In this document: positions 29,901 through 41,356 of the stretch, one piece after another
Position numbering within the stretch: the first letter of the stretch is position 1
Layout of the letters: each line of letters opens with the position of its first letter
DNA from: an uncultured Caldilineaceae bacterium
Lineage (GTDB): Bacteria > Chloroflexota > Anaerolineae > Caldilineales > Caldilineaceae
NCBI GenBank assembly: GCA_951813625.1
Contig: CATOTS010000030.1
Span: forward strand, 55,886 to 119,885
Direction: 5' to 3'
DNA length: 64,000 bases
Made by a program: the position numbers and the translations under genes
The notes under the pieces: generated by a model
What the model was told of the DNA's origin: nothing
Database searches by the model: none
What the model saw: only the letters and a program-made list of their open reading frames with translations

Positions 29901-32900
29901 TTACAACACTCAGGCTCGACGGCAACCGGTTGAGTGGTTCGGTGCCGGCGGAACTGGGCAGCCTGACCAGTCTTACAACGCTCAGGCTCGACGGCAACCG
30001 GTTGAGCGGTTCGGTGCCGGCGGAACTGGGCAATCTGACCAGTCTTACAACGCTGAACCTCTCTCGCAACGTACTGAGTGGAACGATACCGGTCGAGTTG
30101 GGCAGTCTGAGCAGTCTGACCAGCCTGGACCTGTACTCCAACCAGTTGAGCGGTGCCATACCGGTCGAGCTGGGCAGTCTGACCAACCTGGTTATACTGA
30201 ACCTCACCGGCAACCAGTTGACCGGCTGCATACCGCAGTCACTGCAGAGTATCGCTCGCATCCAGGCGGACTTGACAACCCTTGGGCTGCCGCGCTGTCA
30301 TGCGGACCTGTCGGCTCTGACTGCGCTCTACAACGCCGCTGGCGGCGCTGACTGGACCACCAATACCAACTGGATGGGCTATGCATCGATCGCTGATTGG
30401 CACGGGGTCGACACCGGCACAGACGGGCGCGTCACTGGACTGGATCTCTCCAACAACCAGTTGAGCGGTGCCATCCCGACCGAACTGGGCAGTCTGACCG
30501 GCCTGACTACGCTAAACCTCACCGGCAACGAGCTGACCGGCTGCATACCGCAGTCACTGCAGAGTATCGCCGCCATCCAGTCGGACTTGACAACCCTTGG
30601 GTTGCCGCGTTGCCACCTCGACTTGGCGGCGTTGCGGGCTCTGTACAACGCCGCTGGCGGCGCTGGCTGGGCCACCAGCACGAACTGGTTAACCTATGCT
30701 GCCTTCGGCGACTGGCACGGCGTTACCACCAACGAGAGCGGGCGCGTCACTGCGCTCAGTCTTACCAGCAACGTACTGAGCGGAACGATACCGACCGAAC
30801 TGGGCAGCCTGACCGGCCTGACCCGGCTGTCTCTACGCAACAACCGGTTGACGGGGACGATACCGGCGGAGCTGGGCAACCTGACCGGCCTGACATTTCT
30901 GGATCTACGCCTCAACCGGTTGACGGGGACGATACCGGCGGAGTTGGGCAACCTGACCGGCCTGACATTTCTGGAGCTTCGCCTCAACCAGTTGAGCGGT
31001 GCGATACCGGCAGAACTGGGCAGCCTGACCAGCCTGAACAGGCTGGGTCTTGCCGGCAATCGGTTGACCGGCTGCATACCGCAGTCACTGCAGAGTATCG
31101 CTCGCATCCAGGCGGACTTGACTTTCCTTGGGTTGCCGCGCTGTCATGCGGACCTGTCGGCACTGACTGCGCTCTACAACGCCGCTGGCGGCGCTGATTG
31201 GACCACCAGCACGAACTGGTTTACCTATGCTGCCTTCGGCGACTGGCACGGGGTCGACACCGGCACAGACGGGCGTGTCACTGCACTGGATCTTTCCAGC
31301 AACGTATTGAGCGGTACGATACCGACCGAACTGGGCAGTCTGACCGGTCTGACCAGGCTGGATCTTTCTGACAACCGTCTGGGCGGGGCCATCCCGAGCG
31401 AATTGGGCAACCTGACCGAGCTGCGCCAGCTGCGTCTCAACGGCAACCGTCTGAGGAGTATCCCGGCTAGCATTGGCAGGCTCACCAATCTGCGCGAGTT
31501 GAACTTGGGAGGCAACTGGTTTACTTTGCTAATCCCGAGCGAAATCGGCGGTTTGAGCAACCTGACCACGCTGGACCTGCGTACCAACGGGTTTAGCGGG
31601 GGCATTCCGACACGATTCGGCAATCTGACCAGTCTTACAACGCTCAGGCTCGACGGCAACCGGTTGAGTGGTTCGGTGCCGGCGGAACTGGGCAATCTGA
31701 CCAGTCTTACAACGCTGAACCTCTCTCGCAACGTACTGAGCGGAACGATACCGGTCGAGCTGGGCAGTCTGAGCAGTCTGACCAGCCTGGACCTGAACTC
31801 CAACCAGTTGAGCGGGGCCATACCGGTCGAGCTGGGCAGTCTGAGCAGTCTGACCAGCCTGGACCTGTACTCCAACCAGCTGAGCGGTGCCATACCGGTC
31901 GAGCTGGGCAGTCTGACCAACCTGCTTATACTGAACCTCAGCGGCAACCAGTTGAGCGGTGCCATACCGGTCGAGCTGGGCAGTCTGACCGGCCTGCTTG
32001 AACTGAACCTCACCGGCAACCAGTTGACCGGCTGCATACCGCAGTCACTGCAGAGTATCGCCCGCATCCAGGCGGACTTGACAACCCTTGGGCTGCCGCG
32101 CTGTCATCCGGACCTGTCGGCTCTGACTGCGCTCTACAACGCCGCTGGCGGCGCCAACTGGACCACCAGCACGAACTGGTTTACCTATGCTGCCCTCGGC
32201 GACTGGCACGGGGTCGATACCGGCACAGACGGGCGCGTCACTGCGCTCAGTCTTGCCAGCAACGTTCTGAGCGGAACGATACCGTCTGAACTGGGCAACC
32301 TCACCAGCCTGACTACGCTAAACCTCACCGGCAACCAGTTGACCGGCTGCATACCGCAGTCACTGCAGAATATCGCCGGCATCCAGGCGGACTTGACAAC
32401 CCTTGGGTTGCCGCGCTGTCATGCGGACCTGTCGGCTCTGACTGCGTTCTACAACGCCGCTGGCGGCGCTGATTGGACCACCAGCACGAACTGGTTTACC
32501 TATGCTGCCTTCGGCGACTGGCACGGGGTCGACACCGGCACAGACGGGCGCGTCACTGCGCTCAATCTTGCCAGCAATGTACTGAGCGGAACGATACCGT
32601 CTGAACTGGGCAACCTCACCAGCCTGACTACGCTAAACCTCACCGGCAACCAGTTGACCGGCTGCATACCGCAGTCACTGCAGAATATCGCCGGCATCCA
32701 GGCGGACTTGACAACCCTTGGGCTGCCGCGCTGTCATGCGGACCTGTCGGCTCTGACTGCGCTCTACAACGCCGCCGGCGGCGCCTCTTGGACCACCAGC
32801 ACGAACTGGTTTACCTATGCTGCCTTCGGCGACTGGCACGGGGTCGACACCGGCGCAAACGGGCGTGTCACTGCACTGGATCTTTCCAGCAACGTATTGA

Positions 32901-35752
32901 GCGGTACGATACCGTCCGAACTGGGCAGTCTGACCGGTCTGACCAGGCTGGATCTTTCTGACAACCGTCTGGGCGGGGCCATCCCGACCGAATTGGGCAA
33001 CCTGACCGAGCTGCGCCAGCTGCGTCTCAACGGCAACCGTCTGAGGAGTATCCCGGCTAGCATTGGCAGGCTCACCAATCTGCGCGAGTTGAACTTGGGA
33101 GGCAACTGGTTTACTTTGCTAATCCCGAGCGAAATCGGCGGTTTGAGCAACCTGACCACGCTGGACCTGCGTACCAACGGGTTTAGCGGGGGCATTCCGA
33201 CACGATTCGGCAATCTGACCAGTCTTACAACGCTCAGGCTCGACGGCAACCGGTTGAGTGGTTCGGTGCCGGCGGAACTTGGCAATCTGACCAGTCTTAC
33301 AACGCTGAACCTCTCTCGCAACGTACTGAGCGGAACGATACCGGCGGAACTGGGCAATCTGACCAGTCTTACAACGCTGAACCTCTCTCGCAACGTACTG
33401 AGCGGGGCCATACCGGTCGAGCTGGGCAGTCTGAGCAGTCTGACCAGCCTGGACCTGTACTCCAACCAGCTGAGCGGTGCCATACCGGTCGAGCTGGGCA
33501 GTCTGACCAACCTGCTTATACTGAACCTCAGCGGCAACCAGTTGAGCGGTGCCATACCGGTCGAGCTGGGCAGTCTGACCGGCCTGCTTGAACTGAACCT
33601 CACCGGCAATCAGCTGACCGGCTGCATACCGCAGTCACTGCAGAGTATCGCCCGCATCCAGGCGGACTTGACAACCCTTGGGCTGCCGCGCTGTCATGCG
33701 GACCTGTCGGCTCTGACTGCGTTCTACAACGCCACTGGCGGCGCCAACTGGACCACCAGCACCAACTGGTTTACCTATGCTGCCTTCGGCGACTGGCACG
33801 GTGTCGATACCGGCACAGACGGGCGCGTCACTGCGCTCAGTCTTGCCAGCAACGTACTGAGCGGAACGATCCCGTCTGAACTGGGCAACCTCACCAGTCT
33901 GACCACGCTGGATCTACGTAACAACCGGTTGACTGGGCTGATTCCGACCGAGTTGGGCGATCTCACTAGCCTGGCATCTCTGGACCTCAGTGCCAACGGG
34001 CTGAAGGGTACGATCCCGACCCAACTGGGCGATCTCGCGAGCCTGGCATCTCTGGACCTCAGCGCCAACGGGCTGAAGGGTACGATCCCGACCGAGCTGG
34101 GCAATCTGACCAGCCTGGCCTCTCTGGACCTCAGTGATAACGGGCTGAACGGTACGATCCCGACCGAGCTGGGCAATCTGACCAGCCTGGCCTCTCTGGA
34201 CCTCAGTGATAACGGGCTGAACGGTACGATCCCGACCGAGCTGGGCAATCTGACCAGCCTGACTTCTCTGGACCTCACCGGCAACCGGTTGACCGGCTGC
34301 GTACCCAAGAGCCTCCAGGACATCTCCGCCATTCAAGCGGACCTGACAGCCCTTGGGCTTACGTGTCCCCCCGACCTGCAAGCTCTGACCGCGCTTTACA
34401 ACGCCACCGGCGGCGGCAGCTGGACCACCAACACCAACTGGCTCTCCTCGGCCGCGTACGGCGACTGGCACGGGGTTGACACAGACGACGTCGGGCGAAT
34501 CACTGGGCTCAACCTGGCCAACAACGGACTGCGCGGCACGATACCGACCGAGCTGGGCAACCTGACCAGCCTGACTACGTTGGACCTCACCGACAACCAG
34601 CTGACCGGCTGCGTACCGCAGTCGTTGCAGAGTATCGCCGGCATCCAGGATGACCTGACCGTGCTCGGGCTGCCGCGCTGCCACCCCGACCTGGCGGCGT
34701 TGACTGCGCTTTACAATGCCATCGACGGACCCGCCCGGAGTGCCAGGACAGGCTGGCTGACCTATGCGCCAATGAACGAATGGCACGGAGTCACCACCGA
34801 CCTGGAGACAGGACGCGTCAAATGGCTGTACTTGGGAAGAAGCGGTCTGGCGGGGTCGATTCCGGCCGAACTGGGCGGTCTGACCGGCCTGACTACGCTG
34901 CTCCTCAATGGGAACAGGTTGAGCGGGACGATTCCATCCGAACTGGGCAGTCTGACCAGCCTGCAGCAGGTCTACCTGAACGACAACCAGCTGAGCGGTG
35001 CGATTCCGAGTGAACTGGGCAGTCTGACCAATCTGACTGTGTTGGACCTGAGCAACAACCAGCTAAGCGGCTGCGTACCGCAGTCGTTGCAGAGTATCGC
35101 CGGCATCCAGGATGACTTGACCGCGCTCGGGCTGCCGCGCTGCCACCCCGACTTGGCGGCGTTGCGGGCTCTGTACAACGCCACCGACAGCGCTAACTGG
35201 ACTACGAGCACGAACTGGCTCTCCTATGCGCCGCTGAGCGACTGGCATGGCGTCACCACCAACGAGAGCGGGCGCGTCACCAGGCTGGAGTTGAACGGAA
35301 ACGGATTGAACGGCGCGCTCCCGAGCCAGCTGCGTGCTCTGACCAGCCTGGAGAGGCTCTATCTGCACAACAACAGCTTGAGCGGTGCGATTCCGACGCA
35401 GCTGCGTACTCTGACCAGCCTGGAGAGGCTCTATCTGCACAACAACAGCTTGAGCGGTTCGATCCCGCTCCAACTGCGTAACCTGACCAGCCTGGAGAGG
35501 CTCTACCTTCACAACAACAGCTTGAGCGGCGCGATCCCGACCCAGCTGGGCACGATGACCAGTCTGGAGAGGGTCAACCTGCGCCACAACCAGTTGAGCG
35601 GCGCGATCCCGTCTGAGCTTGGCAACCTGACCAACCTGGTTATACTGAACCTCACAGGCAACCAGTTGACCGGCTGCATACCGCAGGAGCTGCGGAGCAT
35701 CGCCGCCATCCAGGATGACTTGGCCAACCTCAACCTGTCGTTCTGTCAGTAG
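23987..35752 (+). CDS. Giant secreted leucine-rich-repeat protein (3921 residues)
   Basis: One uninterrupted frame. Residues 1-46 are a secretion signal (MRTLRRR then [11 protein letters not shown]). A fibronectin-III-like domain follows (~50-142, [40 protein letters not shown]), then a Thr/Pro-rich linker (~143-295) made of repeats of [15 protein letters not shown] type. The rest is 19 modules. Each opens with [22 protein letters not shown] and a DWHGV motif, has 2-12 repeats of LxxLxLxxNxLSGxIPxELGxL (the plant-type class), and closes with a cysteine cap, LTGC(V/I)PQSLQSIA through LGLPRCH. Modules 1-3 recur as 17-19, and a ~3.4-kb block recurs inside. There is no membrane anchor, sortase signal or type IX tail; it ends SFCQ. 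Likely a surface-released adhesion or host-interaction protein. Binding partners are unknown. Confidence 0.95.
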   Translation: MRTLRRRLLLLVLVFCLLTGASVLFRTFRNTRQASPQLILQSVHAQTDARAVSNVVIQSNTNGEATVTWNAPTETPHDYRIAWNEADQPGFPSWRENHGNAYPTQPTYTITGLTPGVRYKINLRARYNGSAGPWTGPIEFIVPASPTSTPTHTATPQPTNTATATPTHTAAPQPTHTATATPTQTAAPQPTNTATATPTQTDTPEPTNTATATPTTQTDAPQPTNTATATPTQTDTPEPTNTATATPTTQTDAPQPTNTATATPTQTDTPEPTQTATATPTATATHTATPTSTSSREISDRAGLDALYTATGGGSWTTSTNWLSSAAYDDWHGVDTDDVGRITGLNLANNGLRGTIPTELGNLTSLTTLDLTDNQLTGCVPQSLQSIAGIQDDLTALGLPRCHPDLAALTALYNAIDGPARSARAGWLTYAPMNEWHGVTTDLETGRVKWLYLGRSGLAGSIPAELGGLTGLTTLLLNGNRLSGTIPSELGSLTNLQQVYLNDNQLSGTIPSELGSLTSLQQVYLNDNQLNGEIPSELGSLTNLTVLNLSNNQLSGCVPQSLQSIAGIQDDLTALGLPRCHPDLAALRALYNATDSANWTTSTNWLSYAPLSDWHGVTTNESGRVTRLELNGNGLNGALPSQLRALTSLERLYLHNNSLSGAIPTQLRALTSLERLYLHNNSLSGSIPTQLRALTSLERLYLHNNSLSGAIPTQLGTMTSLERVNLRHNQLSGAIPSELGNLTNLALLDLRNNQLTGCISQGLQNIADIQDELSALGLPRCHADLAALTALYNATDGANWTTNTSWMTYASIADWHGVDTGADGRVTALQLVSKSLSGTLPVELGNLTSLATLNLNGNQLTGVIPTELGSLTNLTMLNLSSNQLSGAIPTELGSLTSLQWLLLSVNQLSGSIPTELGNLTSLQSLNLSSNRLTGCVPEGLQSIAAIQGDLTGLGLPRCHTDLAALTALYNAAGGASWTTSANWFTYMPFRNWHGVDTGTDGRVTQISLASNGLSGTIPTELGDLTSLTSLVLSNNQLSGAIPTELGSLTGLTTLNLTGNELTGCIPQSLQSIAAIQSDLTTLGLPRCHLDLAALRALYNAAGGANWTTSTNWFTYAAFGDWYGVTTNESGRVTALSLTSNVLSGTIPTELGSLTGLTRLSLRNNRLTGTIPAELGNLTGLTFLDLRLNRLTGTIPAELGNLTGLTFLELRLNQLSGAIPAELGSLTSLNRLGLAGNRLTGCIPQSLQSIARIQADLTFLGLPRCHADLSALTALYNAAGGANWTTSTNWFTYAAFGDWHGVDTGTDGRVTALDLSSNVLSGTIPTELGSLTGLTRLDLSDNRLGGAIPSELGNLTELRQLRLNGNRLRSIPASIGRLTNLRELNLGGNWFTLLIPSEIGGLSNLTTLDLRTNGFSGGIPTRFGNLTSLTTLRLDGNRLSGSVPAELGSLTSLTTLRLDGNRLSGSVPAELGNLTSLTTLNLSRNVLSGTIPVELGSLSSLTSLDLYSNQLSGAIPVELGSLTNLLILNLTGNQLTGCIPQSLQNIARIQADLTTLGLPRCHADLSALTALYNAAGGADWTTSTNWMGYAPIADWHGVDTGTDGRVTALDLSSNVLSGTIPSELGSLTSLTRLDLSDNRLGGAIPSELGNLTELRQLRLNGNRLRRIPASIGRLTNLRELNLGGNWFTLLIPSEIGGLSNLTTLDLRTNGFSGGIPTRFGNLTSLTTLRLDGNRLSGSVPAELGNLTSLTTLNLSRNVLSGTIPSELGNLTSLTTLNLTGNRLTGCILQSLQSIAGIQADLTTLGLPRCHADLSALTALYNAAGGADWTTNTNWMGYAPIADWHGVDTAANGRVTALDLSSNVLSGTIPTELGSLTGLTRLDLSDNRLGGAIPTELGNLTELRQLRLNGNRLRSIPASIGRLTNLRELNLGGNWFTLLIPSEIGGLSNLTTLDLRTNGFSGGIPTRFGNLTSLTTLRLDGNRLSGSVPAELGSLTSLTTLRLDGNRLSGSVPAELGNLTSLTTLNLSRNVLSGTIPVELGSLSSLTSLDLYSNQLSGAIPVELGSLTNLVILNLTGNQLTGCIPQSLQSIARIQADLTTLGLPRCHADLSALTALYNAAGGADWTTNTNWMGYASIADWHGVDTGTDGRVTGLDLSNNQLSGAIPTELGSLTGLTTLNLTGNELTGCIPQSLQSIAAIQSDLTTLGLPRCHLDLAALRALYNAAGGAGWATSTNWLTYAAFGDWHGVTTNESGRVTALSLTSNVLSGTIPTELGSLTGLTRLSLRNNRLTGTIPAELGNLTGLTFLDLRLNRLTGTIPAELGNLTGLTFLELRLNQLSGAIPAELGSLTSLNRLGLAGNRLTGCIPQSLQSIARIQADLTFLGLPRCHADLSALTALYNAAGGADWTTSTNWFTYAAFGDWHGVDTGTDGRVTALDLSSNVLSGTIPTELGSLTGLTRLDLSDNRLGGAIPSELGNLTELRQLRLNGNRLRSIPASIGRLTNLRELNLGGNWFTLLIPSEIGGLSNLTTLDLRTNGFSGGIPTRFGNLTSLTTLRLDGNRLSGSVPAELGNLTSLTTLNLSRNVLSGTIPVELGSLSSLTSLDLNSNQLSGAIPVELGSLSSLTSLDLYSNQLSGAIPVELGSLTNLLILNLSGNQLSGAIPVELGSLTGLLELNLTGNQLTGCIPQSLQSIARIQADLTTLGLPRCHPDLSALTALYNAAGGANWTTSTNWFTYAALGDWHGVDTGTDGRVTALSLASNVLSGTIPSELGNLTSLTTLNLTGNQLTGCIPQSLQNIAGIQADLTTLGLPRCHADLSALTAFYNAAGGADWTTSTNWFTYAAFGDWHGVDTGTDGRVTALNLASNVLSGTIPSELGNLTSLTTLNLTGNQLTGCIPQSLQNIAGIQADLTTLGLPRCHADLSALTALYNAAGGASWTTSTNWFTYAAFGDWHGVDTGANGRVTALDLSSNVLSGTIPSELGSLTGLTRLDLSDNRLGGAIPTELGNLTELRQLRLNGNRLRSIPASIGRLTNLRELNLGGNWFTLLIPSEIGGLSNLTTLDLRTNGFSGGIPTRFGNLTSLTTLRLDGNRLSGSVPAELGNLTSLTTLNLSRNVLSGTIPAELGNLTSLTTLNLSRNVLSGAIPVELGSLSSLTSLDLYSNQLSGAIPVELGSLTNLLILNLSGNQLSGAIPVELGSLTGLLELNLTGNQLTGCIPQSLQSIARIQADLTTLGLPRCHADLSALTAFYNATGGANWTTSTNWFTYAAFGDWHGVDTGTDGRVTALSLASNVLSGTIPSELGNLTSLTTLDLRNNRLTGLIPTELGDLTSLASLDLSANGLKGTIPTQLGDLASLASLDLSANGLKGTIPTELGNLTSLASLDLSDNGLNGTIPTELGNLTSLASLDLSDNGLNGTIPTELGNLTSLTSLDLTGNRLTGCVPKSLQDISAIQADLTALGLTCPPDLQALTALYNATGGGSWTTNTNWLSSAAYGDWHGVDTDDVGRITGLNLANNGLRGTIPTELGNLTSLTTLDLTDNQLTGCVPQSLQSIAGIQDDLTVLGLPRCHPDLAALTALYNAIDGPARSARTGWLTYAPMNEWHGVTTDLETGRVKWLYLGRSGLAGSIPAELGGLTGLTTLLLNGNRLSGTIPSELGSLTSLQQVYLNDNQLSGAIPSELGSLTNLTVLDLSNNQLSGCVPQSLQSIAGIQDDLTALGLPRCHPDLAALRALYNATDSANWTTSTNWLSYAPLSDWHGVTTNESGRVTRLELNGNGLNGALPSQLRALTSLERLYLHNNSLSGAIPTQLRTLTSLERLYLHNNSLSGSIPLQLRNLTSLERLYLHNNSLSGAIPTQLGTMTSLERVNLRHNQLSGAIPSELGNLTNLVILNLTGNQLTGCIPQELRSIAAIQDDLANLNLSFCQ
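24430..24840 (+). repeat. Tandem repeats encoding the Thr/Pro linker of the LRR protein
   Basis: A ~45-50-bp unit (CCGACGAACACCGCCACCGCC core) is repeated about nine times with alternating endings, giving [16 protein letters not shown] and PTQTDAPQ variants. Such linkers are typical of secreted Chloroflexota proteins and are prone to length change. Confidence 0.85.
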
Positions 35753-35776
35753 CAATACCGGCATGCGAGCGCGGCA

Positions 35777-35854
35777 CGGTCAAATGAGCGTGCGCAGAGC
35801 CGAGTATAGAGATTGCCAATGAGATAGTCTGGTATGCGTCTGCTGAAACGTGGC
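35777..35854. repeat. 78-bp direct repeat after the LRR gene
   Basis: Partner of 23823-23900, same orientation, ~70% identical and ungapped. Confidence 0.65.
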
Positions 35855-35855
35855 G

Positions 35856-35889
35856 CGGGGATGCGTGAAACGAAGTTCGCGCATCCCCG
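35856..35889 (+). terminator. Hairpin downstream of the LRR gene
   Basis: CGGGGATGCG (35856-35865) pairs perfectly with 35880-35889 across a 14-base loop. There is no T tract, so it may be a transcript-protecting or bidirectional stop structure between the convergent LRR and kinase genes. Confidence 0.5.
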
Positions 35890-36196
35890 TCGCTCAGGTC
35901 AATGAGGTGACGTCATGCAAACCGTTCAACGAAAGGGGAGCGGGAAGAAGAGCCGCTCGAATGAAACATCGGGGTAGGCACAATCCGGCGATTACAATAA
36001 GACCATTACGATGAAACCATCATCCCCGCGCCACGTTTGCAATGAGACCGTAGAACCGCCCGCTGGGCTAAAGGCGATATAGATCGGAGTCAACCAACCT
36101 TCATTTCCGTACCTCTGAGGCTGTCTCTTCGGGAGACCGTCAAAACGCAGTAAGAACCCAATGCCCTCGTCCTGCCATAGCCGCCTCCGTAATCTC

Positions 36197-38665
36197 TCAG
36201 ACCGAAAATAGGAAAGAAGAAAATGAGTCCTGGTCTTTGTGCGGGGATGATCGAATCTCGCCCTCCTCAGCTTTCGCCATGCGGTAACCGATACGCGCCT
36301 CGGTAAATATGTAGGTAGGGGCTCTCGCGTCATCCCCCAGTTTACGCCGCAGTTTCTTGACGAAGGCGCGCACCAGCCTTGGGTCGCCGAATACTTCCAT
36401 ACCCCAGACCCTTTGCAGCAGCTGGTCATGGCTCATCACCCGGCCGGCGTTCACGGAAAGCTCATAGAGTAGCCTATACTCGGTCGCGGTCAACTGCACC
36501 GGACGGCTGTTCACCGACACGGTTCGTTCGTCATAGTCGATGTACAAGCCGCTCAAACGGTAGGGTTCACGCTGTTCATCGAGGTCGGGCGCATCGCGCC
36601 GGCGCAGCGCGGCCTCGATTCTGGCCACCAGTTCTGTGGGTGAAAACGGCTTGACAAGATAGTCGGCTGCCCCCTTCTGCAATGCATCGGCGATCGTCTC
36701 GTCCCGGCCATAAGCGGAAAGGAAAATAACCGGCAGCCCGGCCATCTCGGGCGTCTGCTCCATCAGTTCGATACCATCGGCGCCGGGCAACACCAGGTCG
36801 AGCAGCACGAGGTGAGGGCTGTTCTCTCTGATGAGAGCGGACACTTCCTCCGGGTCTGCGGTCACGATCGGGCTGTAGCCCGCTTGCGACAGCATGCTGC
36901 GAACGTTCCTGAGCGTGTGCGGGTCGTCGTCAACCACAAGAATCCGTTCCGAATCCCTCGCCTGCAACTGCACACGATCCGGTTGGCGTGCGGCAACTTC
37001 CTCGGCAGGGTTCGATTCAGGTGCCAGGGGCAGCGTGAAGATAAAACGCGTGCCCAGCCCTTCCCCGTCGCTCTCTGCCCAGATGCGTCCCCCGTGCGCC
37101 TCGACGATCCCCTTGCAGATGGCCAGGCCCAGACCGGAACTCCGGCTCTCCGGTCCGCCACCCCCACCCTCAACCTCGAAGCGGGAATACTTTCTGAACA
37201 GATAGGGCAGGCGTTCGGTTGGCACGCCCTTGCCCTCATTGACGACCCAGATGGCCACGTGGAGGTTCTCACGCGCGGCCGCCAACCGAATGTTTGACCT
37301 CTCAGTCGCATATTGGGCCGCGTTTGAAATGAGATTGCTCAGGACCTGAATGATGCGCCGTCTGTCGGCCAGAACGCGCGGCAGATCGCGCGGCAGGTCG
37401 ATCTGCACGTTATTCTCGCTGCCGCTGTTCAGAACGATATTTCTGGCACGGTCCACCAAAACAGCCACCTCCGCCGGTTCGGGCGCGACCTCCAGGGTGC
37501 CGCTCTCGATGCGGGCAACGTCGAGCAGGTCGTTGATCAGGTCGCGCATAGAGTGAGCCTGCTCCTCGATGATGCGGTAAAACTGGCGCATTTCGGACAT
37601 GTCGAGTTCCAAAGAGCCGTCGAGCAAGGTAACCACCGATCCTGTGATGGCGGCCAGGGGCGTGCGCAGCTCGTGGCCAACCATGCCCAGAAAATCAGCC
37701 CGCATCCGCTCCAGGTCCTCGAGCGGTGTCATATCCTGCAGGGTAACAACGACCGAGGCCACTTCGCCGACCTTTTCGAGGATGGGCGTCGCATTGACCA
37801 GCGTGATGATCTGGCGCCCGTCCGGCACCTGCAGGACGATCTCCTCGGCGCGCACGGTTTCGCCGGTGCTGAGCGCCTGTGCCAGGGGGAACTCTTCGAG
37901 CGAAATCTCGCGCCCGTCGGCGCGACGGAAGGTCACCACCTCAAGCAGCTGCTCATAGGATTCGCCAGGAGTGAGCAGCTCTCCGACAATTCTTCTCGCC
38001 TCCCGGTTAAACGAAATCGGGACACCAGTCTTGGCGTCAAAAACGATGACACCCACCGGCGAGGTGTTGATGAGCGCCTCCAGGTCGGTGCGGGCGCGCT
38101 GCTCCTCGCGGTATCTGCGCGCGTTGGCAATGACCAGAGCGGCCTGCGACGCGAACATCACCAGTGTCTCTTCATCAGCGCGGCTGAACGTCTGCCCAGA
38201 CCCCTTTCTGGCGAGGAAGATATAGCCCAGACCCTCACCGTGATAGCGGATTGGGGCGGCAAGAAAGGAGAGTGGCCCGGCCAGGATGGGAGCTACCTCT
38301 TCGAGCATTCGAGACTTAGCAAAACCTTGTGAACTGGTGTGGCTGTATAAGTCGCGCACCCGCAGTGGCACGGGAATCCCACTGAGGTAATCGAAGAAGA
38401 GCTGCCCTTCCGGCAACTCCCAAAGCCGCTTGCTTTCTTCGCTCGTCAGGCCCGATGAGAGAAACTCCGCCACCTGCCCCGCTTCATCGAGGACGGTGAT
38501 TATTCCGCAACGGGCGTCGGTCAGCAACCGCGCGCTCTCCAGGACTTCGCGTAAAACGTCTGCAAAGTCCAGGCTTTCGTTGATGCGCCGGTTGGCTTCG
38601 CTCAGCTTGGAAAGACGGTCCTGCAGCGCCTCTATTTCGCGAACCAAATCGTCAGTTTTCGGCAT
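36197..38665 (-). CDS. Sensor histidine kinase fused to an OmpR-type response regulator
   Basis: 822 residues from the ATG at 38665 (GAAGGG just before); a longer frame to 38944 lacks a plausible start. There are no membrane segments. Order: short coiled coil (1-35), GAF (~36-185), PAS (~195-315), HisKA with H331 in MVGHELRTPL, HATPase with N in SNLISNAAQY and the G box SSGLGLAICKGIVEAHGG (~510-525), receiver domain (~574-690) with phospho-acceptor D623 in LVLLDLVLPG, and a C-terminal winged helix. Kinase, receiver and DNA-binding domain in one soluble chain is an unusual layout: a complete signal path in a single polypeptide. It is convergent with the giant LRR gene, and a broken copy lies on the other side of that gene. 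Confidence 0.92.
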   Translation of the reverse strand: MPKTDDLVREIEALQDRLSKLSEANRRINESLDFADVLREVLESARLLTDARCGIITVLDEAGQVAEFLSSGLTSEESKRLWELPEGQLFFDYLSGIPVPLRVRDLYSHTSSQGFAKSRMLEEVAPILAGPLSFLAAPIRYHGEGLGYIFLARKGSGQTFSRADEETLVMFASQAALVIANARRYREEQRARTDLEALINTSPVGVIVFDAKTGVPISFNREARRIVGELLTPGESYEQLLEVVTFRRADGREISLEEFPLAQALSTGETVRAEEIVLQVPDGRQIITLVNATPILEKVGEVASVVVTLQDMTPLEDLERMRADFLGMVGHELRTPLAAITGSVVTLLDGSLELDMSEMRQFYRIIEEQAHSMRDLINDLLDVARIESGTLEVAPEPAEVAVLVDRARNIVLNSGSENNVQIDLPRDLPRVLADRRRIIQVLSNLISNAAQYATERSNIRLAAARENLHVAIWVVNEGKGVPTERLPYLFRKYSRFEVEGGGGGPESRSSGLGLAICKGIVEAHGGRIWAESDGEGLGTRFIFTLPLAPESNPAEEVAARQPDRVQLQARDSERILVVDDDPHTLRNVRSMLSQAGYSPIVTADPEEVSALIRENSPHLVLLDLVLPGADGIELMEQTPEMAGLPVIFLSAYGRDETIADALQKGAADYLVKPFSPTELVARIEAALRRRDAPDLDEQREPYRLSGLYIDYDERTVSVNSRPVQLTATEYRLLYELSVNAGRVMSHDQLLQRVWGMEVFGDPRLVRAFVKKLRRKLGDDARAPTYIFTEARIGYRMAKAEEGEIRSSPHKDQDSFSSFLFSV

Positions 38666-39077
38666 TTTCCCTTCTCGTCGAGTGGGAGTTTGAAGATTTT
38701 CTCCAGGCAGTGCGGGGCCCCAGTTGGCTGAGGGGAGAATCAGCAACCGGTAGAGAGGAAGTAGCGGAATGTCGGTCGGGATGCAGTTCCGTAACCGCTC
38801 CGAAGACCGAATCGCGCCTCTATCATCCCGCATAGAGGGCAGTCCTACATTGTCGCGCAAGAGCTGCAGTTTGGCTATCGGGAAAAGCGCCTCTGGCGGC
38901 TGCTGCAAGAAATGGGCACGAAAAAAGCACAAAAAAATACGCAAGTGTCATGCAAAAGTCACACCAAAAAGGTACCCTTATATTCTTGTCCAAAAAGGTA
39001 GGTGTGATTCAACCACGCCGGGAAGCGTCGACGGTGCAAGCGAAGAAGGCGGCAGAGCAGGAAAGAGATTGACGGCT

Positions 39078-39213
39078 GGCCAGCCCCCTGTGCGCGCAAG
39101 CGTTCCAACCCAGGATAAAAACTGTTGTATTCGCGACAGCTCTGCTCCTGCGGAACGGGGGGCGGCCAGGATTTATGACTACAAGGAGGAGAAACGAAGA
39201 GAGACGAGGACAG
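39078..39213 (+). repeat. 136-bp dispersed repeat, copy 1
   Basis: Matches 42860-42993. Best-kept parts are the start (GGCCAGCCCCC.GTGCGCGCAAGCGT) and the end, which contains ACAAGGAGGAGAAACG, a strong ribosome-binding sequence followed by an ACG where a start codon would stand. The middle differs. Its downstream frame soon loses any resemblance to a protein. Probably the 5' region of a small-gene family. Confidence 0.75.
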
Positions 39214-39423
39214 AAACACCGGCGCAGCTGCGGTCGGCTGTCAGAGAGCGATCTCCTGGAAGTTGCCGTCCAATAAGATGCGTATGCTCTGTACGGGTCT
39301 GCCAGGGTGCAATCCAAAATTGGGGCGCAAATTCCTATACCTTGGGTAGCAACAGCGTCATGGTCGGTCCATTGTGCAATCTTCGGCGGAGTGGGCGAAT
39401 ACGTTTTCCCGGATTCCTTTGGG

Positions 39424-39479
39424 CGGTCGGGCCTGCGGCCCTCCCTTGTGCGGGGGGACTCCCCCCGCAACGCCCCCCT
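39424..39479. repeat. 56-bp GC-rich palindromic dispersed repeat, copy B
   Basis: Identical to 3767-3822 and in the same orientation, 35.6 kb away, with two internal hairpins. Confidence 0.85.
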
Positions 39480-40034
39480 GACACCCCCCCACCCGCCAGG
39501 TGTGGGCTCTAATGCAGCCCTGCGCAACCGGCGGCCAGCGCCCCGCCACCATGCCTGCGCGATTCCAGCGCGTCGCCAACGCGCCGCGTGCCTACACGGC
39601 CGTGTCTGCGCGTCGCCAGCCGATCGCGCGCTCGACCGCAGAGCTTCGCCCCCGGCAGTTCCTGACCCCTGCAGTTTGACGTCCTTCGTGCAAATTCGTG
39701 GATTAAGCAGGGCAACTGCATCTAAGTTGGGTCAAAGCATCGAAATGATGCCGCAATCTCATTCGGTTCGGGATCAGACACCTAAACTGCTTCCCCAATG
39801 AAATCCAGAGATTCTGCCCCACGCCCCTGCCGGCGCATCGCCCATGAATCCAGCCTGCCCTTTTTCTGATAGTCCGTCGTTCGCAGAAGGATCCCGATGA
39901 GAAGCCAGGGACGAACAACAAGAATTGACCAAAAGAGTGAAGTCGCGTGCAAGAGCCCGCGGCACGAACTATAGTAGGACCATGACCGGCCCGACATGCG
40001 CCGGCAATGACAGAAGAAACAACATGGCAGGCGT

Positions 40035-40491
40035 CGCCCAACCCAATTTCGCACAATTGCGGGCAAGAGAACTGAAACCGTGCTACGCTGTCATTATCAT
40101 GCCAATTCAACCAAGGGATTCCAGCCAGGATCGGCCCGCACAAACTCGATCGACCCGACCTGACCGGACTTCGCTCGACTTCGGCCGCACAAGACAATCG
40201 CTTGAGACACCTGACAACCTTGACTGACCTTACATCACAAACACCCAGCCGCCGCCCAACCCAATTTCGCACAATTGCGGGCAAGAGAACTGAAACCGTG
40301 CTACGCTGTCATTATCATGCCAATTCAACCAAGGGATTCCAGCCAGGATCGGCCCGCAAAAAACTGGATCGACCCGACCTGACCGGACTTCACCGGACCT
40401 GACCGGACTTCACCCGACTTCGGACGCACAAAACAATCGCTTGAGACACCTGACAACCTTGACTGACCTCACATCACAAACACCCAGCCGC
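40035..40491. repeat. Tandem duplication of a ~218-bp non-coding unit
   Basis: Copy one 40035-40252 (218 bp) and copy two 40253-40491 (239 bp) are nearly identical. Copy two has gained ~21 bp by an internal repeat of GACCTGACCGGACTTCA. Weaker third and fourth traces of the TGCTACGCTGTCA-TCATGC core lie at about 40590-40615 and 40680-40705. No coding frame survives across copies. Confidence 0.85.
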
Positions 40492-41327
40492 CGCCAACCC
40501 GGCAGCACACACGAATGAACCGCCAAAACGACCCGCTCCTGACGCAAAAAGGCAGAATAGGGCGAAATCCAGTGCAAGAGAACTCAGACCATGCTACGCT
40601 GTCAACATCATGCAGAACTGCCCAACCGAGCCGGCCCAATTGGCGCCAAAAAGCAGATGTCCCAACTTTCCGCTACAATGCCTGCTACGCTGCAAATGTC
40701 ATGCAATTCAAACCACCAAATCCTGCCCGAAATGCGCTCGAATTACCGCCGATCCCGGCGCCCAACACCCCTCCCACAAGAAAAAAAATTGGATGACATT
40801 GGGCTATATTGGCCGATATTGGACGACATGAGTCGACGTATTTTGCCAAAACGAGAGGACTTCGGTCCCAAGAGAAAATGGAGCCGGACGACCGCCGTCT
40901 AAGGTCTGCAAACACGCAAATCTTGCCACCAACGGCTGCACGAACCAGGACCGTTCTGCCAGGTTGAGAACGTCGAATCACCCGGTCTTACACGGGAAAC
41001 TGCTTGGACACTGGAAACCACCCGATTGAAACCAACTGCTTTCACATTCCGCCCCTTAGGGTGAGGCGACTGAAATCCCAGGATGCGACTCTTGCCAAAA
41101 GTCATGGTATCAAAAGGGTTCCATAGCAGAATTGTAAGATTGGTGGTTCCCAGGATGAGAAGCTGACTGAATTTGACGACAGACAGCCTTTGTTGTGGCG
41201 GATTCTCGCTATTGCTTAGCAGACTGGCAGCGATTCCAACTTATGTTCACATTCTTTTGCTCGAAATCCAGGCGGAATTGGTCTACAATTCTAGATGCGA
41301 TTGCCCTGCCGAATCTGCAATCAACCC

Positions 41328-41356
41328 TTGCAATGGCGCGCCAATTCGGCTATAAT
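41328..41356 (+). promoter_or_regulatory. Sigma-70-type promoter of the solute-binding protein gene
   Basis: -35 TTGCAA (41328-41333), a 17-base spacer, and a consensus -10 TATAAT (41351-41356). It points to the gene at 41488, leaving a leader of ~125 bases. Confidence 0.65.

Larger units (their letters stand above)
35753..36196. other. Intergenic region after the LRR gene
   Basis: No gene supported. It contains the second arm of the 78-bp direct repeat (35777-35854) and a GC-rich hairpin, 35856-35889. The remaining ~300 bp separates the convergent LRR and kinase genes; I see nothing else. Confidence 0.5.
38666..41327. other. 2.7-kb repeat-rich intergenic region
   Basis: No protein gene is supported. 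It contains, in order: DNA similar to the region upstream of the broken kinase copy (to ~39010), a 136-bp dispersed repeat (39078-39213), the 56-bp palindrome (39424-39479), and a tandem repeat (40035-40491, decaying to ~40730) with a recurring TGCTACGCTGTCATTATCATG core. The open frames present are short, proline/arginine-rich and shared with no neighbour. Confidence 0.6.

Noticed and set aside
24895..35700. CRISPR-like regular spacing of repeats
   Set aside because: The repeats are coding and in frame, and the intervals are themselves repeated LRRs. The same holds for the 50.9-52.4 kb repeats.
24056..35764. Many 60-440-codon minus-strand and shifted plus-strand frames inside the LRR gene
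   Set aside because: They recur with the repeat and mirror it; the LRR frame is continuous and domain-consistent.
35992..36429. 145-codon minus-strand frame overlapping the end of the kinase gene
   Set aside because: Most of it is a shadow of the kinase 3' end; the unique part matches nothing I recognise.
38666..38944. Upstream extension of the kinase-regulator gene
   Set aside because: The paralogue starts at the equivalent of 38665, and the extra 93 codons are not conserved.
39925..40902. Several 60-103-codon frames in the tandem-repeat region
   Set aside because: They are not conserved between repeat copies in frame or sequence, and no ribosome sites precede them.
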